A stretch of DNA of 64,000 bases, taken from the NCBI RefSeq assembly GCF_008831285.2, contig NC_045147.1, positions 20,898,581 through 20,962,580 of the forward strand. The letters are read 5' to 3'. Origin of the DNA: Nymphaea colorata (lineage: Eukaryota; Streptophyta; Magnoliopsida; Nymphaeales; Nymphaeaceae). This document shows positions 61,199 through 64,000 of this stretch, in pieces. Numbering within the stretch: position 1 is the first letter of the stretch; each line of letters begins with the position of its first letter. The notes under the pieces are model-generated. The model did no database searches, was not told the DNA's origin, and saw nothing but the letters and a program-made list of their open reading frames with translations. The translations under genes and the position numbers were made by a program.

Positions 61199-63205
61199 TT
61201 ACAATCTTTGGAGATGTGGGAGCGCAGAAAAATTTTGAGGAATAGTACCAACAAGTTTGTTGTTTGACAAATCACTGTGAACACATGGTTGCAAAGATAT
61301 ACATCTCAGGGTGCAAGAATTGATGGATAATTAAAGAGGACCAAACGTGTCTTCAACATACATTGTAGTGATATTAGCAGACAGCTTGTTTGTTGGAATT
61401 ACTCCCGTAAGATGGTTCTGGCTAAGATCCCTAGTTGAAACGAAAAATAAGCATAAGGCAAAACAAAAAGAACAAATTGATTTCTAATCATTAGAACCTA
61501 CAAATAACCAAGTCCTGTTATGCTGCTCAAATCAGGAACAAGTCCTTCCAAGCTGCAGTTTCTAAGGCTCCTGCAAGATTGGACAACAGAACAAAACAAG
61601 TGTCCTGATAAGCCATAAATCAATGATTAATGTATAAAGAAATAAAGAAGCACTATAAGAGAAACTAATCTACATAATACGAGAGGAAAAATAAAAAACA
61701 CTAATAAGTAATAAACATGGTACACTGTTTTTGTAATGCGTACTGCATTAACTAGCCTGCCCTTAAAAAGATTAAGGTTGCATACTTAAAGAAGGGCAAA
61801 AGGTCATCATGATTATCACTATTAAATGAAGAAAACAAAATAAAATAACCAAAAAAGTTTAGATTCAAAGTTCTTATTAATTTTTATAATTATAAGGGGC
61901 AGGAAAGTCAATTAACCATGTGTTTATGTAATTAACAAGCATAGATGGCTGTGTTTGCATTTTGCAACATCCCAACTCTCTCTCTTTCTATCCAATGAAA
62001 ATATTATGCCACCAGCTTTTATCTGGTTGTCTAGGCTGCCCAGCCAATCCAGAAACCCAACAAGTTGATGAATGATGCATGTCCAGAAAATAAGACTTAA
62101 TAACAATGAATTGAATTTTATAAGGGTCTAAAATCAATGATCTTAGCATTGTTCAGCTCATAAAGTTTCATAATCTTTTTATTCCTATATTTATGGACAT
62201 TAGTAGTTCATCGATGCAGTTGGATTTATCAAAACAAAGAAGTTGAAAAGATTGTCTTCCAACTTAGCCAGTATGCTCGGTATATATGAATTACAATTTG
62301 ATGTTTGGTGAGATAAACTTTCACACATGTTGTAATCACATGACTCAAAATTCACTTCCTATTAAACAAATCATGTAGATTATGCCAGTAAGGTTTATTA
62401 AAAAGTGAAAATATGAAAGGAATGGTGATTTTTAATTTTCTGCTAAACTGTTTCACACTGTCCTGCATGCACATATACACATACACACCATCCATCGGTA
62501 TGTAAATTTACAGACAGAAAGGATAAAATAAAATAAAAATTATGTGTATCATCTTAAATGACAAAAAGTTTATTATAGTGACCATCTAACTCGTATAACT
62601 ATTTCAGTGCTTCACTTTCACATTTTCATTTCCATTGTTCGATGAGTCCTTCATTTCTTTCAAGACAATTTTCCCATGTTTCTCCACCGCTTGACAAATT
62701 GTGATATTGCTTCATCAGGACCAGATAACAACTCATCTCCTACATGGATTTGCCTTCCCTTTAGGACTCAATGACAAAGGTAACAAAGATACACAGATTA
62801 AACAGAAACTCAGCAAACCAAAATATTATTGTTGATGAAATTTAACACAGAGCTGAATGTCCAGCACAAATCATGGAAAACGTTGTGCGATAAACACAAT
62901 TCATAGGAGAAAGATAAAACAACATTCAAAGGCATGATGATTTGTGGATCCAAATAAAAATTTTCTTTTTATAAACCTTCTGAAAGAGGGACAAACTTTT
63001 CGAAAGGACTAGGAGAATGAAATATCATCCTTTCCGAGGCTCAAACAGTTAGAGTAACCTTTTCACTAGATGATCAAAAATAGGATGTAAGACTAAAAGC
63101 AACTCATTTGTGATTGTCCATTTATGCACTTACAATTTTAGCAATTTTGACATCTTACTGTAGGAGGCTGGAATCGCACCAGTAAACTGGTTGTTATCCA
63201 ACTGG
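51123..63205 (-). CDS. LRR receptor-like kinase, subfamily LRR-VIII-1 (5' partial)
   Basis: Thirteen exons seen: 63134-63205, 61502-61570, 61362-61430, 61203-61274, 60928-61014, 60607-60675, 57181-57701, 56204-56368, 54527-54810, 53554-53605, 52921-53171, 52617-52751 and 51123-51470. They total 730 residues plus stop, with the start and first LRRs outside the window. The first five are one-repeat LRR exons of 69-87 bases ([11 protein letters not shown]). The large exon carries the subfamily's Cys-rich juxtamembrane region ([32 protein letters not shown]). A membrane helix follows ([20 protein letters not shown]), then a complete active-type kinase: [11 protein letters not shown] loop, VAIK lysine, [19 protein letters not shown] and a DETDIRPS tail. 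Relatives are At1g06840 and At5g01950. It is a plasma-membrane serine/threonine kinase; the ligand is unknown. Confidence 0.95.
51792..51902. repeat. Direct repeat in last intron of the kinase gene
   Basis: atattgattctttaaaat followed by ttgtacatggat occurs twice, about 71 bases apart (51792-51831 and 51863-51902), with a few differences. Confidence 0.7.
52548..52581. repeat. (CATA)n/(TA)n microsatellite in kinase intron
   Basis: A run of catacata from about 52528 passes into perfect (TA)n. It lies less than 40 bases from the donor end of the exon at 52617-52751, so length changes here lie close to that splice site. Confidence 0.85.
55102..55440. repeat. 168-bp tandem duplication in kinase intron
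   Basis: Two direct, diverged copies with a period of about 168 bases share ccaggtacct (55120 and 55288), gtacccatcc or atacccatcc, ctggacccaata and tttatgattga. The following stretch (about 55460-55620), with caagggggagggg and a poly-A/C tract, resembles a decayed retroelement end. Confidence 0.75.
57945..58069. repeat. Direct repeat in kinase intron
   Basis: atagacaagcaacagaaag followed by tcaattttttt-ataaca occurs at 57945 and again at 58032, a period of 87 bases. Confidence 0.8.
60035..60281. mobile_element. Fold-back MITE-like element in kinase intron
   Basis: The left arm (aatttggtaggtatgagacc, then gatggatgcctgagagaaaa) is matched inverted by the right arm, which ends gggtcttgtacctaccaatt. 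The two arms pair over most of about 110 bases each, around a short AT-rich centre (about 60150-60180). There is no coding capacity. It is inserted between (CA)n and (TA)n tracts, which hides any target-site duplication. Family not identified. Confidence 0.75.
60290..60400. mobile_element. Partial copy of the fold-back element
   Basis: Starts actggtaaagaatcatctcg and carries the same gatggttaagagaaaacc and ttaatgctatatg words as the element at 60035-60281, in direct orientation to its left arm. The outer end is missing. Confidence 0.65.
60417..60470. repeat. (TA)n followed by (AG)n
   Basis: A perfect TA run (about 60417-60450) passes directly into an AG run (60451-60470), between two fragments of the fold-back element. 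Confidence 0.9.
60481..60545. mobile_element. Third fragment of the fold-back element
   Basis: Begins tggtaggtatgacccttaag, the terminal word of the element at 60035, and continues through gttgatctttccaagatgga before breaking off into (CA)n. It is about 60 bases from the exon at 60607-60675. Confidence 0.6.
61571..63133. other. Large LRR-region intron of the kinase gene
   Basis: About 1.56 kb between two one-repeat LRR exons. AT-rich; no exon with an LRR signature or other gene was recognised inside it. Confidence 0.5.
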
Positions 63206-64000
63206 CTGCAAAATTAAAATGATCAAAACAAAATACAGGGGCAAGTTATTAGCCCCTAACCTGTTCAGGCAGATAATTACTATGTACAAGAACCAATTCA
63301 AACAAGAAAGACAAAGAATGGAATTTAATTGCAATCTTTTGGAAGCTAAGTTGACATGCTAGAGTTTTACAATTCACAGGCATAGGTAGTCCATGTATAA
63401 CTAATTATTCATGTCCGCTACCAGATACATGTAATCATAGTACAACTATAGAATCAAAATCCAAAGGCTGATTCTTTCTAACAAAGTATAAAATAAATGG
63501 AAGAGCCAAGGATGACCTTGTTATTCTTAACAAGTACCGAAGTTTATTTTCTCAGTCTCCTCTCCCAAGTAAATAGAACAATGTAACCGTGGACAGTAAA
63601 GTATCTTACTTCAATTGTCAGTAACTCAGTATATTTAACCTTGTTAACAATTTCCTCATCCATGGCACTATATCTATCATCTACATTTTATTACCCTTGC
63701 AAGAACAGAGATATAAGGATGTTGTTTTCACCTAGGAAATCAATCAGGTAATGCTCTAAATGTAAAGTGTGTCAAAGAGATCTATTAGCGAGAGGTGTTT
63801 GCACCTACAGATCATAACATACCCCTCAGAATAACAGCAAGCACTGACAGTCACCAAGAAGAATATCTAGTGATAGACATGGAACTATATCTCCCAATGA
63901 CAGCAGCTTGATTTGGACTTGGGAGGATCAAATGCTTCCAATCTCCTCGGAATTGCATAATAAACATCCAATAGGTTGTCAAGCACTGGATTTCAGGCTT
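63206..64000. other. Intron sequence upstream of first visible kinase exon
   Basis: No further LRR exon was recognised up to the window edge. The missing N-terminal exons (signal peptide and first LRRs) should lie to the right. Confidence 0.5.

Overview
The window is nuclear DNA of a flowering plant; I cannot name the species. The evidence is AT-rich intergenic and intronic DNA, many (TA)n, (GA)n and (CA)n microsatellites, canonical GT-AG introns, and land-plant gene families (DUF1191, the plant form of complex I subunit MWFE, a plant ZIP transporter, an LRR-VIII-1 receptor kinase). Nothing bacterial, viral or organellar was seen.

Region 1-13858 is a head-to-tail tandem array with a period of about 4.07 kb: three full units and a fourth that runs off the left edge. 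Units differ mainly in microsatellite length. Each carries, on the minus strand, about 1 kb of upstream DNA, a GC-rich leader, a phase-0 ATG exon and further candidate exons of a gene I do not recognise. Region 13859-18100 is intergenic.

The single-copy genes follow. A plus-strand DUF1191 membrane glycoprotein gene (CDS 19501-20469) has an in-frame upstream ORF that abuts its start codon. The next 10 kb is largely non-coding. Minus-strand genes then follow: complex I MWFE/NDUFA1 (30201-30831) with a decayed copy of its first exon 0.4 kb downstream of its stop; two tandem seven-exon cytosolic glyoxalase II genes (32124-35228 and 36563-39979); a five-exon ZIP transporter (41609-46010); and a large LRR-VIII-1 receptor-like kinase (51123-63205, N-terminus outside the window).

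The genes are not one pathway. Glyoxalase II hydrolyses S-lactoylglutathione, MWFE belongs to respiratory complex I, the ZIP protein moves divalent metal, and the kinase is a cell-surface receptor. From memory, DUF1191, MWFE and the ZIP gene match the Arabidopsis neighbours At3g08600, At3g08610 and At3g08650, so this looks like a conserved syntenic block interrupted by a duplicated glyoxalase II gene. All exon models come from reading splice sites and conserved protein motifs by eye.
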